NCBI GenBank assembly: GCA_900770265.1
Contig: CAAGJR010000188.1
Location: 1-8,524, forward strand
DNA: 8,524 nucleotides
Source of the DNA: an uncultured Acidaminococcus sp.
Lineage (GTDB): Bacteria > Bacillota > Negativicutes > Acidaminococcales > Acidaminococcaceae
Reading direction: 5' to 3'
A program made the position numbers and the translations under genes. The notes beneath the pieces are model-generated. The model saw only the letters and a list, made by a program, of their open reading frames with translations, did not search any database and was not told the origin of the DNA. Of this stretch, positions 1-6,542 are shown one piece after another. Each line of letters begins with the position of its first letter. Within the stretch, counting starts at the first letter, position 1.

Positions 1-805
1 AATATGCTGAGCGAACTCATTACTGACGACCGGGAACAGCTGGTGACTTCTGAAGACAGAGATGCTCGGGTCGGTCACAAAACCCACGACTCCTGGTTCT
101 TCGGCTACAAGACCCACATGGCGATGCTGGATGAGAGAATCATTGCTGCAGCCATAGTCACCAGTGGTGAAAAAAAGCGATGGACAATACCTGCAACCCC
201 TGGTGGAAAAAGCACGTAAGGCCGGTCTGGAAGTAGAAACGGTCATCGGTGATACTGCCTATTCCAGCAAACAAAATCTGGAACTGGCCCAGTCCAAAGA
301 GAATCCGGATATGGGCTTTGAACTCATTTCCAGACTCCATCCCGTAATCTCCAATACAGACAAGGAAGAAGGCATCAACGGCTTCACGTACAATAAGGAT
401 GCCGGAATGTTCGTATGCCCTGCCGGCCATATGGCCATCTGTAAGCATAAGCGGATGAATCACAGCCGGAAGGAAAATCCAGTGCTGACCTATTATTTCG
501 ATGTGGAAAAATGCAAGGTTTGCCCGATGAAAGAAGGCTGCTACAAAGCTGGAAGCAAGACCCGTTCTTACGGGGTTCGGATTAAATCGGACCTGCATCT
601 CGAGCAGAAGGAATTCCAGGAAACGGAGCATTTCAAGGAGCTGGCTGCCACGAGATACAAGATTGAAGCCAAGAATAGCGAGATCAAAAACAGGCATGGG
701 TATGACAAAGCGTCGTATTCAGGCCTGAGTGGCATGCAGATACAAGGGGCAACTACGCTCTTTGTGGCCAATATCAAGAGAATTATGAAGTTAATGGGCG
801 AATGA
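1..805 (+). pseudogene. IS1182-family DDE transposase, 5' truncated by window edge, frameshifted
   Basis: The reading frame is open from base 1 and continues upstream of the window, so the ATG at 4 is probably internal. It runs in frame 1 to about base 176, then the homologous sequence resumes in frame 2 and ends at a TGA at 803-805. The switch falls on a run of seven A at 170-176; removing one A restores the continuous reading GEKSDGQYLQPLVEKA. Visible family features are DARVGHKT (first acidic region), IGDTAY (second catalytic Asp, about residue 30 of the second piece), a cysteine cluster (CPAGH, CKVCPMKEGC) and EAKNSEIKNRHGYDKA near the C-terminus carrying the likely catalytic Glu. The run A AAA AAG suits -1 slippage, but -1 leads to the wrong frame, so a mutation is the simplest reading. 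Loss of one A by transcriptional slippage could in principle restore the protein. Confidence 0.8.
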
Positions 806-833
806 CGGCCCATTACTTCATTCAAAAAGTAGT

Positions 834-878
834 AAAAAGCACGGGATTCCGAAAAAATCCGGAATCCCGTGCTTTTTT
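834..878 (+). terminator. Rho-independent terminator after the transposase
   Basis: A perfect 18-base inverted repeat (834-851 with 860-877) encloses an 8-base loop, and its right arm ends in a run of six T. The left arm begins with five A, so the hairpin may also work in the reverse direction. It lies 29 bases after the transposase stop and would isolate the element from its surroundings. Confidence 0.85.
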
Positions 879-1150
879 GTCTTATGGATGTGGATAAATT
901 TAAGGGAAAAGAACGAAAAGGGTAGTTTTTCAGTGGCCTCCCGTAAGGGGCGTCCGTTCCCAGGTCTGTAAGCAGGCGGATCACCGATCGGGCCCTACGG
1001 CATTGCAAAAGATCATTGGACCCACACCGTCCTGTTCCTTACTCTTCACTCTTCCTTCAATAACACGGCGGGCTGGAGGGAGGCCATCGTCTCGACCTCC
1101 TCTCCTCTGCTCAATCGGTTTATGATCAGGGTCTCAACCCGTATACCGTT
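879..1150. other. Non-coding stretch, possible insertion sequence end and junction
   Basis: No credible gene is seen on either strand. A minus-strand open frame reaching from the transposase to about 1008 is an antisense shadow with a non-coding extension. A 13-codon minus-strand frame at 1046-1087 has a good AGGAGG-like site in front of it but no recognisable sequence. The octamer CACCGATC at 982-989 recurs at 1188-1195. This may be debris from an older insertion; I cannot name it. Confidence 0.4.
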
Positions 1151-1152
1151 AA

Positions 1153-1266
1153 CTTGGTCGGTATCTTGGTCGCTTATCTTGGTCGGTCACCGATCAAGTT
1201 GCTTTCTCCTTGAACCGGTTCCGACATGACTCCAATGTCCGGTTTTGCTTTTCAATGTCCGGTTTT
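1153..1266. repeat. Cluster of short direct and inverted repeats
   Basis: CTTGGTCG occurs three times, at 1153, 1165 and 1178 (steps of 12 and 13 bases). The last copy opens an imperfect 21-base palindrome at 1178-1198, with 10-base arms that differ at one position. A perfect 10-base palindrome, GAACCGGTTC, lies at 1212-1221. CAATGTCCGGTTTT is then repeated exactly at 1233-1246 and 1253-1266, 20 bases apart. Multiple short repeats of this kind are typical of protein-binding arrays, such as the subterminal transposase sites of IS21-like elements, but no transposase gene is next to them. Function is unknown. Confidence 0.6.
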
Positions 1267-1596
1267 CTACCGTCGCAGATTCTCGGCTGGCATTCTGCCA
1301 CTGGCTCCGCGACACCCATCGTTAAAAGATTCAAGCGGCGCATGACATCTAATCCCGACACACATGTTTCTATTATCCCCAGTTTATACTCCTCTCCAGG
1401 CTCGCGCACCCCGTAGTGCCGTGGCAGATGAATAAGATTTTAATCATGTGTATTCTCCTTTTCTATATGCTTTTACTGTACCATGAGCTGGGGCTGGAAG
1501 TCCAGGAATCCTTCGCTGTATATTTCGATATTCTTCTTTATATCAAATATTCCTGTCATTTAATGTTAAATAGCTCGGATATACAACGCAAATTAC
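1267..1596. other. Non-coding stretch with a drop in GC content
   Basis: No supported gene. Short open frames exist on both strands, but they lack ribosome sites and recognisable sequence. From about 1430 the sequence becomes clearly A/T-rich and remains so through the toxin-antitoxin genes, unlike the GC-rich core operon further on. The change suggests that the toxin-antitoxin module entered with its own flank. Confidence 0.4.
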
Positions 1597-1625
1597 TTTA
1601 CATTTTCCTTATTTACCTATACAAT
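1597..1625 (+). promoter_or_regulatory. Sigma-70-type promoter of the toxin-antitoxin operon
   Basis: A -35 box TTTACA (1597-1602) and a -10 box TACAAT (1620-1625) are separated by 17 bases; each matches the consensus at five of six positions. Transcription would start near 1632, leaving a very short leader that begins at or just before the AAGGAG ribosome site. Relatives in this family repress their own promoter through the antitoxin, so an operator is expected here. I see only a weak TACTT/AAGTA inverted pair (1594-1598 with 1628-1632). Confidence 0.7.
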
Positions 1626-1648
1626 AGAAGTAAAAGGAGATGATGATC

Positions 1649-1918
1649 ATGTCAGAAACCAAAACACTGAATCTGCGAGTCGATTCTGAATTAAAGCATC
1701 AGGCGGAACTGATTTTTGCTGATTTGGGAATTCCCACTTCTACGGCCATCAATATGTTTCTGCGTTCAGTTGTGCGTTGCGGAGGAATTCCCTTTGACCT
1801 GCGTCTTTCTGCCAACCAGCTGGAAACACTACAAGCAATCCAAGACGTAAATCATCACCGGAACCTGAGAAAAACTTACGATTCTGTGAAAGATCTTATG
1901 GAGGATCTGAATGCTTAA
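1649..1918 (+). CDS. dinJ: RelB/DinJ-family antitoxin
   Basis: An 89-residue antitoxin of a type II system. It should bind and neutralise the YafQ-like toxin encoded next to it and repress their shared promoter as a ribbon-helix-helix dimer. Residues 5-11 (KTLNLRV) form the DNA-binding strand, followed by two helices (about 12-25 and 30-43) and the family-typical GGIPFDLRL at 45-53. The C-terminal half (about 54-89) is the expected toxin-wrapping part. Three ATG codons lie close together (1640, 1643, 1649); the one at 1649 is chosen because AAGGAG at 1634-1639 sits 9 bases before it, while the first overlaps that site. Its last 8 bases overlap the toxin gene. Low GC compared with the core operon suggests horizontal acquisition. 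The symbol follows the family name; RelB would be equally acceptable. Confidence 0.88.
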   Translation: MSETKTLNLRVDSELKHQAELIFADLGIPTSTAINMFLRSVVRCGGIPFDLRLSANQLETLQAIQDVNHHRNLRKTYDSVKDLMEDLNA

Positions 1919-2189
1919 GATCCGCTACCGCAATCAATTTAAAAGAGATTACAAAAGAGCGATCAAGCAACCCGGACACAAACCAGATCTTTTTCAGAAA
2001 GTCCTTGAGTACCTTGTCAATGAACAGATACTCCCAAGCAACTACCGAGATTATGCATTAACTGGAAATTATATCGGTTTCCGGGAGTGTCATATCCTGC
2101 CAGATTGGCTTCTCATCTATAAAATTGAAGAAGATATCCTGACTTTGACGCTGACGCGAACCGGAAGTCACAGTGATTTATTTGGATAA
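1911..2189 (+). CDS. yafQ: YafQ-family mRNA interferase toxin
   Basis: A 92-residue toxin of the RelE/YafQ fold, the same length as E. coli YafQ. Family members cleave mRNA in the ribosome A site. The C-terminal half aligns well with E. coli YafQ: H61, D65, W66, H87 and F91 match its H63, D67, W68, H87 and F91, and the protein ends in the same LFG. The position of E. coli H50 is Tyr48 here (RDYALTG against KDHPLQG), so one of the usual catalytic histidines is missing. The N-terminus is rich in Lys and Arg, as expected for RNA binding. The start overlaps the antitoxin gene by 8 bases, and GGAGG at 1900-1904 lies 6 bases upstream, so translation of the pair is probably coupled. Identity is strong; full activity is uncertain. 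Confidence 0.88.
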   Translation: MLKIRYRNQFKRDYKRAIKQPGHKPDLFQKVLEYLVNEQILPSNYRDYALTGNYIGFRECHILPDWLLIYKIEEDILTLTLTRTGSHSDLFG

Positions 2190-2284
2190 GGACTGAAAAG
2201 TGAAGAAGGCCAGCAGCCCAGGAACCCTTCGTCCACATCCCAGGTTTTCTGGAACTATCAGGTATACCATACCGTCTGCAAAAC

Positions 2285-2327
2285 AAGAACAGCACCAGAG
2301 ATTCGTTCTCTGATGCTGTTCTTTCTT
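2285..2327. terminator. Probable bidirectional terminator between yafQ and glmU
   Basis: AAGAACAGCA (2285-2294) pairs with 2314-2323 and CAGAGA (2296-2301) with 2307-2312, with one mismatch between the two blocks and a 5-base loop. Plus-strand reading continues into a T-rich tail (TTCTTTCTT). In minus-strand reading the stem ends in TTCTT followed by GTTTTG, which can also act as a tail. It separates the convergent toxin-antitoxin and glmU transcripts. Confidence 0.75.
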
Positions 2328-2385
2328 ATATGTTATTATTCTCCCACTCGGCTGCTGACCAGTGACCAAAGACTGGTGCCTGATA

Positions 2386-3759
2386 TTATTTTCTGTTCCG
2401 ATACTTCTCTGCCCAGCCGGCGATGTTCACCTGGCGGCTGCGGCCCACGCCCAGGGCGTTTTCCGGTACATCCTTCGTAATGGTGGAACCGGCGGCGATG
2501 TAGCTGCCTTTGCCGATGGTCACAGGGGCCACCAGGTTGCTGTTGCAGCCCACGAAGGCGTCGTCCTCGATGGTGGTGCGGTGTTTCACCTTGCCGTCGT
2601 AGTTCACGGTGATGGTGCCGCAGCCCATGTTCACACCGCTGCCGATGTCGCTGTCGCCGATGTACTGCAGGTGGGGCAGTTTCGTCCCCACGCCCACGGT
2701 GGAGTTCTTCACTTCCACGAAGTTGCCCATCTTCACCTTATCGCCGATGACGGTATTGGGCCGCAGATGGTCATAGGGTCCCATGTGGACGCCGCTGCCC
2801 ACCTGGCAGTCATGGGCATAGGCGAACTGGATGTGGGTATCGTTGCCCACCTTTACATTGGTGAACCGTACCTGGGGACCCACTTCGCAGTCTTCCCCGA
2901 TGACGGTCTCCCCTTCCAGCCAGGTGAAGGGATAGATCACCGTATCCCGGCCCACCTTCACGCCTTTTTCCACGAACGTGCTGTCAGGGTCCATGACGGT
3001 GACCCCTTCATCCATGAGCTTGCCCACGATCCGGGCGTTCATGACCTTCTGGGCCACGGCCAGCTGGCGCCGGCTGTTGATGCCCATGACCATGTCGAAG
3101 TCGGCGGTCTTGATGCCGGCTACGGTGCGGCCCTTCTTCAGGCATTCGGCCAGGATGTCCGTCAGGTAATATTCGCCCTGGGCGTTGTCGTTCTTCAGGT
3201 TCACCAACAGGTCGAACAAGAGCGGCAGTTCCACGCAGTAGATCCCGGTGTTGATTTCCCGGATCTTCCGCTGTTCCGGCGTGGCATCCTTTTCTTCCAC
3301 GATGCCCGTCACCTGGCCGGCGTCGTCCCGCAGGATGCGCCCGTAACCGAAGGGATCCGGAGCTTCCGCCGTCAGTACGCTGACGCCGGCACCGCTCTTC
3401 AGGTGGGTCTCATAGAACTTCTTCAGTTCCGCCCCTTCCAGCAGCGGCGTATCCCCGCACAGGATCATGGCCGTACCCTCGGTGTCGCCCAACAGGTCCC
3501 GGGCCTGCAGCACGGCATGGCCGGTGCCCAGCTGTTCGTCCTGCACTGCGACTCTTGCCCGAGTGCCCAGAAATTCCGTGACCTTTTCGGAGCCGAAGCC
3601 CACGATCACGATCTTATCGTCCGCCCCGGCTTCATCTGCTGCGTCCAGCACATGTTCCAGCATGGGTTTCCCGCTCAGTTTATGCAACACTTTGGGGAGT
3701 TTGGATTTCATCCGGGTCCCCTTCCCTGCAGCCAAAATAATGGCAGCCAATTCCGACAT
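2386..3759 (-). CDS. glmU: Bifunctional UDP-GlcNAc pyrophosphorylase / glucosamine-1-phosphate acetyltransferase
   Basis: A full-length 457-residue cytoplasmic GlmU. It acetylates glucosamine-1-phosphate with acetyl-CoA and couples the product to UTP, giving UDP-GlcNAc for peptidoglycan and other envelope polymers. The N-terminal nucleotidyltransferase domain (about 1-230) shows LAAGKGTRM at 9-17, QLGTGHA at 76-82 and CGDTPLL at 101-107. The C-terminal left-handed beta-helix (about 250-457) shows hexapeptide repeats, the likely catalytic His363 in LPHLQYIGD, and GCGTITVNYDG at 379-389, where most relatives have GAGT. AGGAGG at 3770-3775 precedes the ATG by about 10 bases. It is the last gene of the minus-strand operon, 21 bases after ilvA. 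In Bacillus, prs follows glmU; here it does not. Confidence 0.97.
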   Translation of the reverse strand: MSELAAIILAAGKGTRMKSKLPKVLHKLSGKPMLEHVLDAADEAGADDKIVIVGFGSEKVTEFLGTRARVAVQDEQLGTGHAVLQARDLLGDTEGTAMILCGDTPLLEGAELKKFYETHLKSGAGVSVLTAEAPDPFGYGRILRDDAGQVTGIVEEKDATPEQRKIREINTGIYCVELPLLFDLLVNLKNDNAQGEYYLTDILAECLKKGRTVAGIKTADFDMVMGINSRRQLAVAQKVMNARIVGKLMDEGVTVMDPDSTFVEKGVKVGRDTVIYPFTWLEGETVIGEDCEVGPQVRFTNVKVGNDTHIQFAYAHDCQVGSGVHMGPYDHLRPNTVIGDKVKMGNFVEVKNSTVGVGTKLPHLQYIGDSDIGSGVNMGCGTITVNYDGKVKHRTTIEDDAFVGCNSNLVAPVTIGKGSYIAAGSTITKDVPENALGVGRSRQVNIAGWAEKYRNRK

Positions 3760-3780
3760 GGTTCTGATGCCTCCTACAAA

Positions 3781-4992
3781 TTATCTCAGTTCAATCTTAT
3801 ATCCGGCTTTGCGCAGCGTATCCGCCACTTCCTTGGCGTGCTGGGCATTCCGGGTCTCCACATCCAGCTCCACCCGGGTGACGCCCAGGGGTACCGACCG
3901 GTCGGCCCGGTCGTGGTTGATGTACAGGATGTTGATTTTCATCTGTTCCAGATGGCTGACGAACTTCAGCAGTTCGCCCGGCCGGTCCACCATCCAGGTG
4001 ACCATCCGGACCCGGCGGCCGGTGCGGACCAGCCCCCGTTCGATGATCTGGCTGATGGTGTTCACGTCGATGTTCCCGCCGCTGATCACGGCGGCCGCCC
4101 GGTCACTGCCGGGGACGATGCTGTGGAGCAGAGCCGCCAGGGGAGCTGCCCCGGCGCCTTCCACCACCATCTTGCCCCGTTCCAGCATGAGCAGCATGGC
4201 GGCGCAGATGTCCTCTTCGTTCACCAGCACCATATCATCCACGTATTTGTTGATCAGTTCCCAGGTGAGCTTGCCTGGCAGGCCCACGGCGATCCCATCG
4301 GCAATGGTCTTGCCCACGCCGTGGCTCACCCACTTGCCTTCCTTTTTGCACAGGTACATGGCCGGAGCCTGCTCCGTCTGCACGCCGTACACCTTTACCT
4401 TGGGGTTCACCTGTTTCACGGCTGCTGCGATGCCCGCCAAGAGACCCCCGCCCCCTACGGGCACCACGATGCTCTCGATGTAGGGATTCTGTTCCAGGAT
4501 TTCCAGGCCGATGGTGCCCTGGCCGGCGATCACGGCCGGGTCATCATAGGGATGGACGAAATAGGCGCCCGTCTCCTTCTGGATTTCCTGGGCCTTTTTC
4601 AGGGATTCGTCGAAGGTCTTGCCGAACAGCACCACTTCGGCGCCGTACCCCTTCGTGGCCTCTGCCTTGGCCAGGGGTGCCCCTTCCGGCATAACCACCG
4701 TGGATTTGCAGTGGGCCATGCGGCTGCCCAGGGCCACCCCCTGGGCGTGGTTGCCGGCCGAAGCGGCAATGATGCCCTTGGCTTTCTGTTCCTCGCTCAG
4801 GGTCATGATGCAGTTGGAAGCACCCCGCACCTTGAAGGAACCTGTCCGCTGCAGGTTCTCCAGCTTCAGGTACACCTCCCGGCCACTGATCTGGCTGAAG
4901 GTATGGTTGCTTTCCAGAGGGGTTTTGTGGACCAGCTTCTCCAGGCGTTCCTGGGCGGCCCGAATGGTCTCGAGAGGAATCATTTCTGTCAT
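3781..4992 (-). CDS. ilvA: Threonine ammonia-lyase with C-terminal ACT domain
   Basis: A PLP enzyme of 403 residues that deaminates threonine (often also serine) to 2-oxobutyrate and ammonia, for isoleucine synthesis or threonine breakdown. The PLP lysine is K54 in TGSFKVRGA. ASAGNHAQG lies at 77-85, the phosphate-binding loop PVGGGGLL at 178-185, VEGAGA at 277-282 and SGGN at 304-307. Residues about 328-403 form a single ACT domain (VTWMVDRPGELLKFVSHL), the short roughly 400-residue type, distinct from the longer E. coli IlvA of about 514 residues with its larger regulatory region. The start at 4992 has AAGGAGA 9 bases upstream; a second in-frame ATG three codons on is less well placed. It lies 18 bases after purR and 21 before glmU, where Bacillus carries yabJ. 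Whether the role is biosynthetic or catabolic cannot be told from sequence. Confidence 0.93.
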   Translation of the reverse strand: MTEMIPLETIRAAQERLEKLVHKTPLESNHTFSQISGREVYLKLENLQRTGSFKVRGASNCIMTLSEEQKAKGIIAASAGNHAQGVALGSRMAHCKSTVVMPEGAPLAKAEATKGYGAEVVLFGKTFDESLKKAQEIQKETGAYFVHPYDDPAVIAGQGTIGLEILEQNPYIESIVVPVGGGGLLAGIAAAVKQVNPKVKVYGVQTEQAPAMYLCKKEGKWVSHGVGKTIADGIAVGLPGKLTWELINKYVDDMVLVNEEDICAAMLLMLERGKMVVEGAGAAPLAALLHSIVPGSDRAAAVISGGNIDVNTISQIIERGLVRTGRRVRMVTWMVDRPGELLKFVSHLEQMKINILYINHDRADRSVPLGVTRVELDVETRNAQHAKEVADTLRKAGYKIELR

Positions 4993-5010
4993 TGTATGGG
5001 GTCTCCTTGT

Positions 5011-5823
5011 TTACAGTAATTCGGGGACGATATCGATGGCTTTCGTTTCGTCGTCCACACCCTTCAACGTCATGAGGGCGGCGTAATCCTTTACGACTTT
5101 CTGTTCCGGTTCCCGGCTGGCGATGAACAGGTAGGTGCCCACCACTTCAGCACCCACTTCCTCGGCCAGTTCCTGCATGCCCTTGGCCGTACCGCCGGCC
5201 CGCATGAAGTCGTCCACCACCAGCACCCGCGCCTTGGGCGGCAGGGCCTTGCGGGGCAGGCTCATGGTCTGGATCTTCTTGCTGGAACCGCTCACATAGC
5301 TGATGGAAACAGCCGGGCCTTCCGTGATCCGGGCTTCCTTCCGGGCCATGACCATGGGGATGTTGAACGCCCGGGCCGTGCTGAGAGCCAGGGAAATCCC
5401 CTTGGCTTCCACGGTCATGATGAAGTCAGGTTTCAGTTCCAGGGTCCGCTGCATGATGATCTCGCCCAGCCGGGTGGAAATATCCGGCGTGAACAGGATG
5501 TCGTTCATGTAGATCATCCCGCCGGGCAGCAGCCGGGAGGGGTCATTCAGTTTCTTGGCCAGGCTCCACAGAAATTCGTTGTCCGCTTCCGGAGAATGGT
5601 AGGGAATGAACCGCACCCCGCCGCTGGCCCCGGCCACGGTCTCGATGATGCCCAGGTCGTAGGCGGCCAGCCCGTTGCGCACGGTCTGCACGTCTTCACT
5701 GAGCGTGGATTTGGCCACGGTGAATTTCTCGCAGAAATAGGAGAAGGGGAACAATTGGAAGGGATGGTCATTCAGTTCCTTGGTGAGTGCCACGATCCGC
5801 TCCAGGCGTTTGATTCTTGCCAT
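5011..5823 (-). CDS. purR: Pur operon repressor PurR (PRPP-binding)
   Basis: A 270-residue transcription regulator close in length to Bacillus subtilis PurR. In that family an N-terminal winged helix (here about 1-72) binds PurBox DNA, and a phosphoribosyltransferase-like domain (about 80-270) senses PRPP instead of catalysing a reaction. The PRPP loop is clear at 200-212, VLVVDDFMRAGGT. The surface around MARKEARITEGPAVSISYVSGS (159-180) also matches the family. Its ATG shares one base with the TAA of the upstream GntR gene (TAATG), so translation is likely coupled; a GAGGGG site lies about 7 bases upstream. It is followed after 18 bases by ilvA. Purine nucleotide genes elsewhere in the genome are the expected targets, and its own operon may be one too. 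Confidence 0.95.
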   Translation of the reverse strand: MARIKRLERIVALTKELNDHPFQLFPFSYFCEKFTVAKSTLSEDVQTVRNGLAAYDLGIIETVAGASGGVRFIPYHSPEADNEFLWSLAKKLNDPSRLLPGGMIYMNDILFTPDISTRLGEIIMQRTLELKPDFIMTVEAKGISLALSTARAFNIPMVMARKEARITEGPAVSISYVSGSSKKIQTMSLPRKALPPKARVLVVDDFMRAGGTAKGMQELAEEVGAEVVGTYLFIASREPEQKVVKDYAALMTLKGVDDETKAIDIVPELL

Positions 5824-6536
5824 TACGCTTTCCCCTCTTTCTTCTGTTTCTCTTCAGCCTTTTCGTTGGCTTCGATGACCTTCAGCAGCGTCCGTTCCGC
5901 ATTCTCCATATGGGTGCGCACGGCCTTCTGGGCCTTGTCCACGCTGCGCTGGGCGATAGCTTCGTAAATGTTCTCGTGTTCCTTGATCATATCATCCAGA
6001 CGGCCCGGGTACGGCATGGACCGGCCACGGATGGCCGTGATCTGTTCCCGCAGGTTGCTGATGATGTTCATGCACCGCTTGTTCCGGCTGGCCTTGTAGA
6101 TCACATCATGGAACGCCGTATCGTTTTCGATGATCCTGGGATAATCCTTGGCGGCTACCAGGGGTTTGTCCGCATCCAGCAGCTGCTTCATCTCCTTGAT
6201 CTCATCGTCGTCGATCCGTTCCGCAGCCAGGCCGGCAGCCAGTACATCCAGGGCCGTACGGATTTCGTACACCTCGTTGATGTCCTTGATGGAAATATCG
6301 GCCACGTAGGCGCCCCGGCGGGGGATCATCACCACCAGGCCCTCCAGTTCCATCTTACGGATGGCTTCCCGCACAGGGGTCCGGCTGACCCCCATCTCTT
6401 CTGCCAGCTGCAGTTCCATGAGCCGCATACCGGCCGGGAACTGCCCGCTGATGATGGCCTGGCGGAGGTTATCCACCACCACATCCCGTAAAGGTCTGTA
6501 ACTGTCCAACGGAATCTGTTTTAAATGCTGAACCAT
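5823..6536 (-). CDS. GntR-family regulator, FadR subfamily with FCD domain
   Basis: A 237-residue DNA-binding regulator. The winged helix-turn-helix occupies about residues 12-80, with the family signature LAEEMGVSRTPVREAIRKMELEGLV at 44-68 and the wing PRRGAYVA at 72-79. Residues about 85-220 form an all-helical FCD ligand-binding domain; D139, H143, H187 and H209 are well placed to bind the metal ion typical of many FCD proteins. The tail (about 222-237) is highly charged, rich in Lys and Glu. AGGAGGAG overlaps the end of ispE just before the start. The gene is 6 bases after ispE and overlaps purR by one base. The ligand is unknown; FCD regulators usually sense organic acids or amino acid-related metabolites, so the adjacent ilvA is only a hint. 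Confidence 0.9.
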   Translation of the reverse strand: MVQHLKQIPLDSYRPLRDVVVDNLRQAIISGQFPAGMRLMELQLAEEMGVSRTPVREAIRKMELEGLVVMIPRRGAYVADISIKDINEVYEIRTALDVLAAGLAAERIDDDEIKEMKQLLDADKPLVAAKDYPRIIENDTAFHDVIYKASRNKRCMNIISNLREQITAIRGRSMPYPGRLDDMIKEHENIYEAIAQRSVDKAQKAVRTHMENAERTLLKVIEANEKAEEKQKKEGKA

Positions 6537-6542
6537 GTTGCT

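Larger units (their letters stand above)
1..878 (+). mobile_element. 3' part of an IS1182-like insertion sequence
   Basis: This is the transposase end of an insertion sequence whose 5' part lies before the window. It holds a frameshifted transposase (1-805) followed by a strong hairpin terminator (834-878). The right boundary is not certain. The end could lie some tens of bases further on, near 925-945, where the sequence CAGTGGCCTCCCGT looks like it might belong to an element terminus. Without the left end in view, terminal inverted repeats and target duplication cannot be confirmed. The family call rests on the transposase only. Confidence 0.7.

Noticed and set aside
158..697. A minus-strand open frame of 179 codons inside the transposase
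   Set aside because: Antisense shadow of a clearly recognisable transposase.
1046..1087. A 13-codon minus-strand frame behind an AGGAGG-like site
   Set aside because: Too short and without recognisable content; the purine-rich stretch before it may be chance.
1194..1409. A 71-codon minus-strand open frame across the repeat cluster
   Set aside because: It spans the exact repeats, which is unlike coding sequence, and its product has no recognisable motif.
879..1640. CRISPR array, tRNA or riboswitch in the gene-poor stretch
   Set aside because: The repeats are too short and too few for an array, and no cloverleaf or known riboswitch core could be recognised by eye.
1416..1643. A 75-codon plus-strand open frame with a hydrophobic N-terminus
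   Set aside because: No ribosome site, no family resemblance, and it runs through the toxin-antitoxin promoter and ribosome site; A/T-rich sequence alone explains the hydrophobic residues.
2358..2377. Inverted repeat ACCAGT/ACTGGT just after glmU as its own terminator
   Set aside because: Only six pairs with an 8-base loop and no T-rich tail in the minus direction; the hairpin at 2285-2327 is far stronger.
2362..5019. A plus-strand open frame of 885 codons antisense to glmU and ilvA
   Set aside because: It is the shadow of two well-supported GC-rich genes, rich in His, Val, Ala and Gly from reversed codons, with no ribosome site and no recognisable domain.
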